Assembly (NCBI RefSeq): GCF_004337985.1
Contig: NC_043741.1
Span: forward strand, 7,296,032 to 7,360,031
DNA: 64,000 bases
Direction of reading: 5' to 3'
From: Pyricularia pennisetigena
Taxonomy: Eukaryota; Ascomycota; Sordariomycetes; Magnaporthales; Pyriculariaceae
Shown piece by piece: positions 22,509-38,490 of this stretch. The notes beneath the pieces were generated by a model. The model was not told the DNA's origin. It did no database searches and worked only from the letters and a program-made list of their open reading frames with translations. The position numbers and the translations under genes were made by a program. The first letter of the stretch is position 1. Each line of letters opens with the position of its first letter.

Positions 22509-23777
22509 TTAATTGGCCTTTTTAGCATCATCCTGAGCCTTATTCTTGATCTGTTCCGCCTGTTCCGCCTTCTTCTCCAACACCTGCTTCAGCTCCTCGA
22601 TGGTTTCCTTCAGAAGCTTTTCACCCTCGTCCTTATGCTTAGATGCAACCTCCCCAAGCTGCTGCAACTTTGCCAGTGTCTCGGGACCGTTGGGAATTTT
22701 CCCTAGGTATTGCTCGAGGCTGCCGCCGATGAAATCCTTGCCGCTACCCGCCATTGACTGAGCCTTCTCGACGGCCTGCTTGACATACTTCTCCAGGTCT
22801 CCAGCGTCACCCGAGTCGACAGCAGACTTGGCTTTGCTAATCAGTTCCGTAACGTTTCCTTTCTTCAATGCATCTGCGTTGTTCTCGACAAGCTCCTTGA
22901 TCTTGGGGTTCTTCTCAAGCAGGGGTTTGACCTGCTCCAGGCCCTTCTTCCACGCCTCGTCACCAAGCTTCTGCACTTGTTGAACCTTGTCGTCGACTAG
23001 GTTCTTGGCCTTGGCGATGTTTTCGGCGCTCAAGCCGCCGGCCACAATGTCCTTGACCTGAGTCCACGTCTCATCAGCCATCTTCTTAGCCTCTGGGCCG
23101 TACTGCTCGCTCATGCTCTTGAGCTTGTCTACGTTGCCACCAATCTTTTCCTTGAGTTGCGGGTGGTTGTCCAGCACGTCGCCGGCCGCATCGCCCGCCA
23201 TCTGAGCCATCTTGGCCGACACGTCAGCGAGTATATCCCAAGCTTTTGACGCCGTCTCCATGCTGAATCCCGACTTGGATGCCGCCTGTAATCTCTTGTA
23301 TGCATCCTGCACGATGCGATCCACCTCTTCGCCATGATTCTCTTGCACCTTCTTGACGTCAGCAAAGGCGGCCTCCACGTATCCCTTTGCGCCAGGGATG
23401 AAGGCGGCATAAGACAGGGCTAGCTTCTTCATCGACTCGATCGCCTCGTCAGCTGATGAAGGTGCCTTCTCGCGAAGCTTGACTGCCGCCTCGTTGTACT
23501 TGCTCTCGGCATCCTTGGCCGTCTTGTTGATCTGCTTGGCCATCCTGCCCGTGGGGCTCATTGAATAGGCGCCGTAGAGGGCGCCGGCGGCAACCAGGCC
23601 GCCTACAGCTCCGGCCACTACATGACCCGTGGAGCTTGTCGATGATGATGATGATGATGATTGTGAGGTCGACTGGAAGCGTATCTGACGGGCGCCGCGT
23701 GCGCTGCGGGCAGCTTGCCTGGGTAGGCGAGCTACAAGGCTGCTGCCAGAACGTGTTGCGATTCTTGCAGGGATCAT
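22509..23777 (-). CDS. mitochondrial helical protein, LEA/apolipoprotein-like
   Basis: Single exon, 422 residues. The N-terminus (MIPARIATRSGSSLVARLPR) is basic, amphipathic and free of acidic residues, as in a mitochondrial presequence. A Ser run (encoded partly by a TCA/ATG-type repeat at 23641-23660) follows, then one hydrophobic Gly/Ala segment, HVVAGAVGGLVAAGALYGAY (about 51-71), likely an inner-membrane anchor. The remaining 340 residues are almost all charged alpha-helix rich in Lys, Glu, Ala and Gln, with heptad-like spacing, ending EQAEQIKNKAQDDAKKAN. This resembles LEA-like or apolipoprotein-like proteins that coat membranes or protect under stress. No enzyme motif is visible. The frame is clean and the start context is good. 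Confidence 0.8.
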   Translation of the reverse strand: MIPARIATRSGSSLVARLPRQAARSARGARQIRFQSTSQSSSSSSSTSSTGHVVAGAVGGLVAAGALYGAYSMSPTGRMAKQINKTAKDAESKYNEAAVKLREKAPSSADEAIESMKKLALSYAAFIPGAKGYVEAAFADVKKVQENHGEEVDRIVQDAYKRLQAASKSGFSMETASKAWDILADVSAKMAQMAGDAAGDVLDNHPQLKEKIGGNVDKLKSMSEQYGPEAKKMADETWTQVKDIVAGGLSAENIAKAKNLVDDKVQQVQKLGDEAWKKGLEQVKPLLEKNPKIKELVENNADALKKGNVTELISKAKSAVDSGDAGDLEKYVKQAVEKAQSMAGSGKDFIGGSLEQYLGKIPNGPETLAKLQQLGEVASKHKDEGEKLLKETIEELKQVLEKKAEQAEQIKNKAQDDAKKAN

Positions 23778-26700
23778 GGCTGTGTGTGAGCTGGGGGTGA
23801 ATACACGAATAGATGAAGAATGGGACGACGGGATTCAAACAAAGTTTGTAGATACGTTGAATTCCGTGAATGATTAATCGCAAATACGAGATACGAATAG
23901 TTGTGCAGGTTGTGGGAGGAAAGAAAATTGAATGTGCGTGATTCTGCTAGCTCGGGAAGCAAAGCTTTTTCAATCAACATCAATTGGCCTGTTTGATTGG
24001 GCTATGTCTTTGGCCATGACGCTACTGTGAAGCTCCCCAGCTTTCATGATGCAACAAGCACGTAGGAGCTGTCTGTTTTCAAGTCATGACGTCAACGAAG
24101 TCGATGCTTGCCTAGCTCACAAGTTCAGAATTCAAGGGTCGCACAGAACCCCTAACCCTGATGCTAGTTAATCCGTGCGACTTCGGAAAGACAGTCGAGA
24201 GACACCCCTAACCCTAAGCCTAAGACCCGTTCATCCCCACTTTAGTCAGCGTCAAACTCAAACCAACTCAACATCCCGCTCGGCTGTTCCAAGTCGGGCC
24301 CGCGGAGCCGGTTTATCAGCCTACTCGGCTGGAACTGCTTTCGTGCTAAGCCTATTGAGGTCAGGCCATTATTATGGTCTGAGAACCTTGTACCTGCGTG
24401 CGCAATCCAGGCCCAAAGGTTCTTGAACCTTGCTTCGTACACACAGTATCGGCGTGTAACGTCGCCAGTGGGACGCCGGCCGGCCGATGCACATCCAGGA
24501 TTCCCGGAAATGAGTTAAGATGAAGAAAAAAAGAAAAAAAGACGGCGAGATGGTTGCCTGCCAAACCAACGACACACACCTTTTAATTCGTGCACGAGGC
24601 GTAAACGGCGGAGTTCGCCCTCCGCGCACGCGACGCTGAAGGCCATGTGGGCAACAAGCTGTTTTATTCTGTAGACCTTTTTGTTATTACAGAATATATT
24701 CGCAGTCTTTATTTTATCCAGCAGAGCCGGACCCTGGGAATATTCTGGAATTTTTACAAATCGTCATTCCCACTGCTAGCTGTCCGAGCCTCGGTACTTT
24801 TGATGGCTGGCGGTCTGTGACCACCAGAATATTTACAAGAGGTACGGAGTACGTGGACCTCTTCTGAGACTAGCTTGACTAGGCATCCTCCAAAGCTTAA
24901 GCGTCACAGCAATAAGCTTGTTTGATGCTCTCGCGTGGTGTACAAGATCAACAAAACTCAAAAAAAAAAAGAAAGGAAAAAAATAAAAAAATCCCGTTCA
25001 GAATCCACCCTGGTATTTGATGTTACTATATTTTATCTCATTGTATCTTGTTTTACCCACGTCACCCCGTGTAGCCCTTGGCATAGAAAGTTGGAAATAA
25101 AGAATTCCAAATGCCACCTTCCCGATCCCAACCAACCTATCTGCAAGGTAGGTACCCAGTCCGACACGGCCCTGCCTTGGCAGGCGTACGAACAAAAGTA
25201 GGGGTTTGACTCTCCGCTTACGGGCCCAGGTCGCAGTGTGGTCATGGCAAAGCCCTAGCCGCTAATCACCATGTACCGATTGATTTAGGTATGGGGCCGA
25301 AGACGGGGCAGAAGAATGGTGTCAGGGCTGGGTCAGCCTTGGAACGATTGTGCATTAGATGGACAGCGGCTTGAATGGAGAGGACAAGAAAGATAACAGG
25401 AATTTGCTCTATTATCGTTATTATTATTATTGTTTTTTTTTCTTCTTTTTTTTTTTTTCTCTTTTTCCCCCTAATTTCTTGCTCTTCTTTCATGTTGTTG
25501 TCATTAGCCTGAGAATCGAGTTTCGAAGCGCTTCCGTGACCGACCAGACACCACTTTGTCACTTTGTTGACCCTTTTTTTCAGGGATCAAACCTGAGGGC
25601 CCTGACTCCTCCTGGCTCAAACATTGGACCACCTCTCAGTGGGTTTTCGATAGATTTGACCAAAGCCTACTGTGGCTGTCCCTTTCAGCCTCTCTCCCCC
25701 CCTCCATCCGTCTTCAGTTAAAAGGGTCCTTTTCTTGGTTGGTTGGTTGGTTGTGTTACCGAAAACCTAAGATGAGGACAATTTTCTCACGTGGCGGCCG
25801 CCGCTGAGTTGCGACATCACGCATATTGTTTACGTGGTACCCGTACTACCTCAGCTGCTACACCTGACACCGTTATTCTCAGTCATATTTTTAGCATCAA
25901 AAGATTCCCCTCTCTGCAACCCTACCACGCAATTAATTTAACAAACTTTATAGTTTGCAGGTACGAAGCGAGAACAGGCGGTTCTTTCGTTCCCAGCGCC
26001 CCATAAGGACCCTAGGGTATTCTCTTTGGGGTCCGTTGTTTTGGGGCCGGTGCCCACCCAAAAGCCGGAGAGATTTGCGCGTGTGTGGGGGGGTGTGGAT
26101 GATTCAACAAACCTTTCTTTTTCTAGCTCAGTTTTTCCAAGCCTTTGTTTGTAATTACCGTTGCAACTGTTCTGGGATGCTGGGGCATCTGGAGCTGAAC
26201 TGCGAGTAAGTCAAAAGATTCTGACTTACTCGCCGCGGCGGCCGAGGAATGCAACCCTGAACGATCCACCAGACGACGAAGGAGGTAAGCCGCCGGACCC
26301 GTTCGCGCTGATATTCATCTCCGCCATTTACGAGCAGCCTTCCCTGCGTCCTATGTATAGACATCAAGAACAACCAGCGGAGATGAGCGTCGCTTCGAGC
26401 ACGCGGCCCGCCCCCTTCCCCCCGCGCTGGTAGCCGTTGTTGTTTTGATCTGATTATTAGATCATTTATCATCAAGACTCTTTTTCAAAGTTCAGGGGAT
26501 GGTCACATCAGCCATGGATTTACTAGGCACGACGTATCAATGTTTGGAAGATCCCATCCACGTCCGCTTACAATGGCACAGGAGTGTGACTACTGGGCTA
26601 GTTTACAGAACGTGGCTCCATTCTCTCCCTCTCTTCTTTTTTTCTCCCCGTTTCTCCTTCTTTTTTTCTCTTTTTTTTTTTTAAGAAAAAATTGTCAAAG

Positions 26701-27689
26701 CACACTCCATAACAGCCGAAGGCTAATTTAGCCCTGTGGGAGGCTTTCCCCACCTTGAACTCTCGCGGCCCTGTCCTGGAAAAGATGGGCGAAAGCAAGA
26801 AAAAATTCCTGACCATGTTTTGGGTTATCGTCTCAATCGATAGCCTGACGGTCTTCCAGAAACTGTCAACGAAGGTGCCTGTCAGATTCAGACTTTTTTT
26901 TGATGCCCAGCTGCCACGTATAGTGATTGAAACATCAGATAAAAAAAGGGTGTAGAAAATATAAAAAATAAAAAAAATAAAATAAACGGCAAATGCAGAC
27001 GGGGAAAGGAACGAGATCCTCCCCCGGAATTCGGAGCCGCGCGTCTTTATTTGAATCCAGTCTCAAATAGAAATTACCGGGAGGTTTAATTATGCCGGAA
27101 ACTGTCAATTGGATAAGGTGAGCTTAAATTCCGGGGTGACATTGGCGGCTAAACCTTTCAAGCTTGTGCCGAGAATCCAATTACTGCCGAGCCGCAAAAG
27201 TAGCAACCCAAGTAGCGGGTGGGTGGGGGGAAGAAAGCCTGTAGAGTTTACGACCAAGGCACTTGAGGCTCATGTGAAGGAAGACCCTGGAAAGTTGAGT
27301 GACAAAGACGAATGATTGATGACTTTTCCTCTGTTTTATTTTATTTATTTTTATTTACCGTTTCTTTTTCTTTTTTTCTTCTTCTTTTTTTTTTTTTTTT
27401 TTTTTTTTTGGTAATCTGGAAAACTACCCCAGGCACATGTCGTGATCAAAGTCAGCCCAAGTGATCAGTTGGTGGGTCTAGGTAGGGTATCTCGACTTCC
27501 ATCGTGCCTGTCTGATATTACCTCCTCCGTCAGCACATGAGTCCCTGACCGCAAGATCTACGTGGAAATTATGCCGGGGCTTTGGTTGGTGTTTGAAATG
27601 CCGAGATCCATAGCGTCTACAAGTTAATGATCGTTTGACACGTCTTGAATAGCAGCGGTGAGCCGATCAATAATAGTCTGACATCTATT
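23778..27689. other. gene-poor region
   Basis: Nearly 4 kb without a supported gene. It contains the telomere-like repeats at 24149-24224 and A- or T-rich tracts at 24961-24985, 25433-25465, 26655-26690 and 27362-27410. Plus-strand frames at 25359-25721 and 26161-26433 are open but have no start context, signal peptide or recognised domain. Confidence 0.45.
24149..24224. repeat. interstitial telomere-like repeats
   Basis: CCCCTAACCCT occurs at 24149-24159. CCCCTAACCCTAAGCCTAAG occurs at 24205-24224. Both are in the same orientation and match fungal telomeric CCCTAA units, with slight divergence in the second. Confidence 0.5.
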
Positions 27690-28374
27690 CTATTTATTTT
27701 TGACTCCGGCAGTCCTGTCAGTCTCGGCATTAGTCCGCCCCAGACACCCTGAACCCAGTGAAGCTGCCTCATCTACGAGGCTTTGTCTTTGATTGAACCT
27801 TGAGAAAACGTTTGGCTGGCCGAGTAATGTCGTCTGAGGCGGCATTTCCATGCATTGGCCGTCCCTTGCTGCAGTGATTGACATGGTCAGAGAGTTGATG
27901 ATGCTGATAGTAATGGGCGAGATGTAAAACTGCCAAAAAGAAAAAAAAAATTAGAAACAGTGACACGACCAAGTTTAGACACGTGCCACAGAGAGGGCAT
28001 TCTCGGTATTTCCACGATAGGGATATGTGGTATTAATGATTTTCAACGACCGAAGGTATAGCTCGTTAAGAACCCCGGATATAGCTAGCTCATCTAATAA
28101 TGCCACCCTTGATATGAATCTTGCTTGCATCGAACTGAAGTTAAATTCGCTACTAGTCTCTGATCTGAAGTATTTACCCGAGCTCGTGCTCAACAAGTGC
28201 CATTAAACCTATAAGTATGGGCTTATGATCGTAGTAAGTTGGAAATGTTCCTCCCATGAAACTGGAGTAGGAAAGATCTCGAAACGGGCCAAACGGTTCT
28301 AATGCAGGGCTGGAATTAGTAGATGGATTCTGACCAGTCATCCAGCAGCGCATTGTCATCTCAGCCAATGGCAT
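27690..28374 (-). other. possible split or decayed gene, unrecognised
   Basis: Three minus-strand open stretches follow one another. 28374-28174 contains RDLSYSSFMGGTFPTYYD. About 28196-27975 contains LLDELAISGVLNELYLRSLK. About 27930-27690 contains FYISPITISIINSLTMSITA. Each looks more protein-like than its surroundings. Potential splice signals occur between them (a CTAG acceptor before the first, a GTAAAT donor at its end, a CAG acceptor before the third). I could not join them into one consistent frame, and I recognise no family. It may be an AT-shifted pseudogene. Confidence 0.25.
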
Positions 28375-28684
28375 CTAGAAGGTGGAAAAGATTCATGAAG
28401 AAGGCTTTTAGAATAATCACAGCTTGCGTCACCACTGCAACACGTTACCTTTTTTCTCGCGAGTTTTCACTTTCAAAGGCAAAGGCTGTTACATGTCGGT
28501 TTGATTCATTGAGTAAACAGTATTTGTGGATAATTGCAGGGCATTGGGTACCTATAGTCATATACAATGGCCTACCGGCGTTGTGTGTAACCTTTCTGTA
28601 ACAGTGTAACCTAATCCAAAATCAATTAACTGAACAAAGGTCGAATCATGCCCATTCAACACTACACTAGTGATTGACTCAACG

Positions 28685-28721
<37 letters not shown>

Positions 28722-28987
28722 AATTGACAAAAAGGTATGAATATGGACTATGCTAATACAAAAAGTCGGGTGTTTTCTCCCAAGCACACCATTTTACAAT
28801 TCAGTCTTGGCGACACAGTAAATGCTTTTTATCCGGACTGTGCACCAGCGACCAATACGTGAAACTGCTATGCAGGCTTGATGAAAAAAAAAAAAAAAAT
28901 CATAGTTCTCATTACTCTGATCTCGTAAACCGTAACAGCAACCCAGAAAAGCAAGCGCAAAACTCGAAAATGCACAAAACGTGAAAA
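28375..28987. other. intergenic, poly-A tract
   Basis: Contains a long A-run (28685-28720) and a second at 28883-28899, on the 3' side of the dimethylglycine-dehydrogenase-like gene. No gene seen. Confidence 0.5.
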
Positions 28988-33215
<4,228 letters not shown>

Positions 33216-34632
33216 CTAAAATGCAATCGCCTCATCAAGACACATCCTCCTCCCCTCGTCCATGCTACCCGCCTTTGCCCTGCCGCACGACTCGACCATC
33301 TTGCAAAAGTTGTCGTCCTGCTTGGTGGCCTCCCCGATGCCCTTTTCCGAAACCTTTTGCCGGGCGGGCCAGATCTCCTCGCCGCCGTTCTCGCGCTGCT
33401 CCTTCTCCCAGTGCTCCGTCACGACCTCGCGCACCGTCTTCTGGAAGAAGAGCGGGCCCTTCTCGAGGTCCGGGTGCAGCTCGCCGTTGACAAAGACGCC
33501 GGCGTCGATGTTCTTTTGCGCGTTGGCGCACAGGTACTTGTCCTCCGACATGATGCGCTTGTACATGTCGCTGATGGTCTTGAAGTCGGCGTCGGACGAG
33601 TTCTTGTTGCGGTACACCTCGTATCGCATCTGCGACTTTGACGGGCCCAGGGGGACGAAGCGCTGGATCATGAAGAAGTGTGGCCTGGTGGAGAGGTTAG
33701 TATGATTTTCTTTCTTTTCTTTTGTTTCTTTAAACCAGTTTCATCCCATGTCTTCTGGATGGGCAGTAGTAAGAAGGAAAAAAAAAAACATACGAAACAT
33801 TCATGGATGCATTGGGCCAAAAGTAGGTCGCTGCCACCCGGAACCCATTGGCAATCTGCTCCTCGGTCGGCTCTCCAAAGTGCTGAATGTACGCCTTCTC
33901 CGTGTTGACATAGTACGAGTTGAGGTCGGCAATGGACGGAATGTCCGGGTGCGAGGTCGGGCAGTGGTAGCACTCGTTGTAGTTGTCGGCCAGGATCTTC
34001 CAGTTCCAGTCGCCCTCCATGTCCCACTGGTGGTCGTAGACGTAGTCCTCAAAGTTGTAGTGCTTGAACCGGTCCTGCTCGTCGATGCCCAGAAAGTCAT
34101 CGTTCCACGCGATCTCGGGCTTCTCGCCCGCGTCCAGGTTGACCCAGATGAAGCCGTTGCGGTCGATGTGGACGTGGATGGGGAAGAGCCCGTTCTGGGA
34201 CCTGTCGAAGCCCGGGATCTCTTGGTAGCCCGGCGCCTTGGCCAGGTTGCCCTTGAGCCCGTACGACCAGCCGTGGTACTTGCACGAGAAGACGTAGCTG
34301 TTGCCCTCCTCCTTGGTCACGACGGGGAAGGCCCGGTGCCGGCAGATGTTGTGCATGGCGTGGATCTCGCCGTCCTTGCGGTCGCGCACAATCACGAACT
34401 GGTAGCCCGCGACGTTGTACTTTACCCAGTCGCCCGGGTTGGGGATGCGTGCCTTGTGCGTCGTGAGCAGCCACTTGCGCGAGAAGATGGCGCGTCGCTC
34501 CAGCGAGTACATGTCTTGAGAGGTGTACCATGATGCCGGGAGTGCGCGGACCGCCGACTTTTCTGAGGACTGGGACTTTTGTGATGATGCATCGTCGGCG
34601 GGCTTGCCAAAGAATGATCTGAAGAGTGACAT
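33216..34632 (-). CDS. Rieske non-heme iron monooxygenase, choline/glycine-betaine type
   Basis: Two exons, 34632-33794 and 33684-33216, joined in phase 2 across a 109-base intron (GTATGT donor, CAG acceptor), encode 435 residues. The Rieske [2Fe-2S] ligands are C97-x-H99 and C117-x2-H120 (ICRHRAF and SCKYHGW). The mononuclear iron site is visible as DNYNECYHCPTSHPD, with H223 and H228. This architecture matches plant choline monooxygenase and bacterial glycine betaine monooxygenase (GbcA). Such enzymes use O2 and electrons from a separate reductase to hydroxylate an N-methyl group. In a cluster with dimethylglycine and sarcosine oxidising enzymes, betaine demethylation is the more likely role. 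No presequence or PTS1 is seen (C-terminus IAF), so a cytosolic location is likely. The reductase is not encoded nearby. A GT-repeat (about 34633-34648) directly precedes the start. Confidence 0.9.
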
Positions 34633-36951
34633 TGTGTGTGTGTGTGTTTTTGTCTTGGTGTTTGTGATTGCTTCAGGCAAATAAATAATATTAAATGTAG
34701 TTGGTAGTTGGAGAGGTTGAATTGGTGGTTTGTGAAGCTTCAAGCTCGTAATAGTGTATTATTCAACTGATATTTACTGCATCTAGCTAGCATAACAGTC
34801 CATGTCATCAAACAAGATCCAGAACTGATCGATTGATAGCAAGTCTTCCACCCTCTATATATCTTGTCCAAAACTTCCCCCTCCCCCCTACACACCAAAA
34901 AAGCTCAAACAAAAAAAAAGGAACGCCCGGACTACTAGTCCGTGTCCCGGCATCAGCTGAATGAGTAGATCAGAAGGCTCGGTTTCCAATGGTTACGCTT
35001 CCCTGCCCCCCCTCTTACAGCGAAAACAAAGTATCGACGGTATCTCGACAAGGACAGGGAACAGCCTCCCAAGTCCCGAACGTCACTGATATCGCTGACA
35101 GAAGGAGGTAGTGAGGTACATCGGCCTTGTCCGGTCACATGACCGGCGAATAAGCGATGCTATACCGAACTTGGGGGCTGACTCGATGTGCCCGGGCCAG
35201 GTCTAGACCGCCGATATGGGAATTTGTGAAATACGGACCGTGCCGAGTTGGAGACAAACAAAAGATATGATTAATGTAGCACTGCTTGCTGTATGAGAGC
35301 TTATCACTAAAGAGCTGTCTGGGCGGTAACAGCTGTCCACCTGTTCCCCTGATACGGCAAATTCAGCAACCCCGGATCCGCCCTCGGTGATTTTTTTTTT
35401 TTTTTTTTTTTTGTGTGAGGGTCCCTACCCATTTTTTCATCTTGATGCCAAAGTGTTGCATATCACGTACAAGTCCCACGTCTGTATCGAAGCGTGTTCC
35501 AAGAAGGCCGCAAGAGAAAAAAGCCAAAACGGTCAAAACAGTGACATTGCGAATGTGAAATGTAGAATGCTATTCTGTGATTGCTGCATCTCCAGTTTCT
35601 TGACCGCCTTCGCGTTTTCTTTCCTTCTTTTTTGCTTCTTTCTGCGCCGTCTCTCTGGGTAGCATAGCATGTCAGCACCCAAAAGTTCCCCGAATAGGAT
35701 GTTTTTGACAAGACAGAACGAAGGGTCTTTTTGTCTTTTGGGGGTGCACGTGGCGTTCATCATGCGCCCTCGAGGAGTTTGCTGATGCCCGCGTCTGGAA
35801 CGGTCTAGAACTCTAATAAGCAGCGCTGCCAAATGCGGGCTGCAATATTGTAGATGCAATGCAGAGAGAGGTTCTCCGAGGTCTTGGAAGATTCTCACGA
35901 TGCTACTGTGTGTAGTACTTGGTGCTGACAATGGGCTGCTTCGGGTTCGAGCAAGCTAATGATTAATTACCCTATAACATGGTTAAACAAATCACCGGTA
36001 CAGGAAGCCACCCACCGAAGCATCCCGGCAACAAACCGTTTTTGGTTTGTGTTTGGGGTCAACTCTTTTGACAGCTGACTACCGGTTTAGGGACTAGTTC
36101 TCGCTCAACTGGTTGCAACCCCGCAAAACACTAGTGCAAGTGGCAGCACACTTGATACGCCGAGTCAGGGCTTTTAGCTCTCTGGTTGGGGGCCAAATGT
36201 GGAGAAGCTGATACGGACGTTCCAGATCGTTTTGGCCCCGGCATGCAGAAGAAGAGAGATCAGACAGGCAACATGACAGAAGAGACAGAGACAGAAAAAA
36301 AAAGGGGTCCTGCACTCCCACTTTACGGTCACCGAAGTTTCTTGGCGGGGGGTCGGTTTCATCACCTGATCGGCATTCTCAATCCTTGGCCGGCACCAAT
36401 TCGACCCTCCTCTTGCATCCGATCTCGGAATTGATGACCACTATCACACCACGACTCGGCGGTTTTATGACCGTGTATAGCCGGGGCGGACGAGCCAAAA
36501 AAAAAAAAAAGTCATGGTGATATCAGTGATAGCCGCCGATCTACATACTACTTATCATCAAGCCCGGACGAGTCTCCCCGTTCTGGGTAGCAACGGAAAG
36601 TGTTTGGATATCGAGATTGGTACCCAAATAAGCCGGAGCCCAACCAACCTTTTACCGAACAGTGAAGGGAAGAAATAGCCAGTGTCGGGAATTAACAAAT
36701 CAAGGAAGCGAGCGGAAGCGAGTCGCTATTCATCCCGTATTGCATCGCCTCCTTTGGAAGCCACCAACCAAATCCAATAAACCCCACACGCAATCCTCTC
36801 TTTCACCACACCCCCAAAACAAAAAAAGAGAACAAAAAAAAAAAAAGACAAATCACAGCAGAGCTTGCCCAGTAAGCCAGCTTAGCAAGTCCAGCCGTCC
36901 CAGCCCAGGCGACCCAACCCCTCCCCACGCCAAAAAGAGAAGAAAAAAAAA
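34633..36951. other. divergent promoter region
   Basis: 2.3 kb separate the Rieske gene (leftward) and the sarcosine-oxidase-like gene (rightward), so shared regulatory sites are possible. It contains T-runs (35391-35412), short open frames without domains and an A-rich leader just upstream of the start at 36952. I see scattered CGG/CCG triplets but no convincing spaced pair for a Zn2Cys6 factor. Confidence 0.5.
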
Positions 36952-38490
36952 ATGCCCGCAGCAGGTGACCACACCACCCAGCCGTCGTACCTCATCGTGG
37001 GCGCGGGCGTCTTTGGCGTGTCGACGGCGTATCACCTGATCCGGGCGCACCCGGGGGCCAGGGTGACGCTGGTGGACCGGGACGCGGCGGACGCGGAATC
37101 GCGCGTGGCGGCGTCGTGGGACTGGAACAAGGTGGTGCGGGCCGACTACGACGACGCGGCCTACTGCCGGCTGGCGCTGGAGGCGCAGGACGTGTTCGAG
37201 ACGGACCCGCTGTGGAAGCCGTACTTCCACAAGACGGGGGTGTACTGGATCTGCCGCAGTGACTACGCGACCGAGGTCATGGCGCACCACCGGGCGGCGG
37301 GGCGCGGCGACGACATCGTGGCGGTGCCGGTCGACGAGGCCAAGCGGCTGTACGGCGGCATCTTTGCCGACGCCGACTACAACGGCGCCAAGGAGGTGCT
37401 CGTCAACCGCGCCAGTGGCTGGGCCGCTGCCGGAGACTGCCTGAGGGCCGTGACGCGCCGCGCCGTCGAGCTGGGCGTCGAGTACGTCGTCGCCGAGACG
37501 GCGGTGCTGGACCTGGACGCGCGCGGCGCCTGCAGGGGCGTCAGGACCACCGACGGGAGGTCGCTCACCGCCGACCGCACCATCCTCTGCACCGGCGCCT
37601 ACACGCCCAAGCTGCTGGAGCTGAGCGCGGCAGCCACCGGCGTTGACGCCCTGCGGTCCGGCGATAGGATCCTGGCTGCCGGCATCACGACCGGCATGGC
37701 GGAGCTGGACGAGGAGGAGTACAAGACCTACGCGGATATGCCCGTCGGGTTTCAGGGATATGTGGGCTATGGTAAGATTTGAGATGGTTTCTATTCTTGT
37801 CTCGGCTTTTTTTTTCTCTTTCTATTATTTGCTCGGTGAGTGGCGGACAAAAATGCTGACAACATGCAAAAAAAACTCTCCAGGCAAACCGTTTATCGGG
37901 ACTCTCCCGCCAACAAAAGATAGGGAGCTCAAATGGTGGGGATCCAAAATTTTCACAAACATGACCGAAGTGCTTCCCGGGAGATACATATCAGCGCCTC
38001 CGCCGGCCAGCGACTATGCACAATGGAAAGTGTCGCGTAGGCAAAAGGCCGACATTGTGGAGCAAAAAGATCTTTGGTATGGAGAGAAGAGCAAGAACTG
38101 GAAGATGACCAAGCACAGGATATGCTGGTGAGTTTTTTTTTTTTTCTTTTTTTTTTTCTGTCATTTGCTCTTCCAATTGTCTGTCAATAATTTCCGGCTG
38201 ACATGGGATGAACTTATTTCAACAGGGATGCCTTCACAACGAGCTCCGACTTCATCATCTCACCTCACCCGGCAGCCAAGGGGCTTTACGTGGCCACATG
38301 CGGCTCGTTCCACGGATTCAAGTTCTTCCCCGTGCTGGGCAAGTGCGTGATGCAGATGCTCAACGGGGAATTGACGCCCGAACTGAAGCAGAGGTGGGCC
38401 TGGGATCGGGAGCGGCCGGACTATTTGAAGAACCCCGAGTATCCAAATTCGGACATGAGGGATTTGGTGGATGCGGTAGCGAAACTATAG
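36952..38490 (+). CDS. sarcosine-oxidase-like flavoenzyme, covalent FAD, PTS1
   Basis: Three exons, 36952-37771, 37884-38127 and 38226-38490, joined in phases 1 and 2, encode 442 residues. The N-terminal dinucleotide fold is YLIVGAGVFGVSTAYHL (GAGVFG at about 17-22). The motif KHRICWDAF across the second intron contains the cysteine (about 354) that binds FAD covalently in monomeric sarcosine oxidases and fructosyl-amine oxidases. SFHGFKFFPVLGK is the matching C-terminal flavin-contact motif. The predicted reaction is oxidation of an N-methyl or secondary amine amino acid such as sarcosine, giving glycine, formaldehyde and H2O2. The protein ends DAVAKL; AKL is a PTS1 signal, so it should be peroxisomal like mammalian PIPOX. 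Fructosyl-amino-acid or pipecolate oxidation remains an alternative. The context with Rieske and dehydrogenase-like genes favours sarcosine. Confidence 0.88.

Noticed and set aside
28680..28722. long poly-A tract as a possible retroposon tail
   Set aside because: Many similar homopolymers occur across the window without adjoining retroposon sequence or target duplications. It is a genome-wide feature here.
33748..34533. 261-codon plus-strand frame opposite the Rieske gene
   Set aside because: Val/Asp-rich shadow of the Rieske coding frame; no domain.
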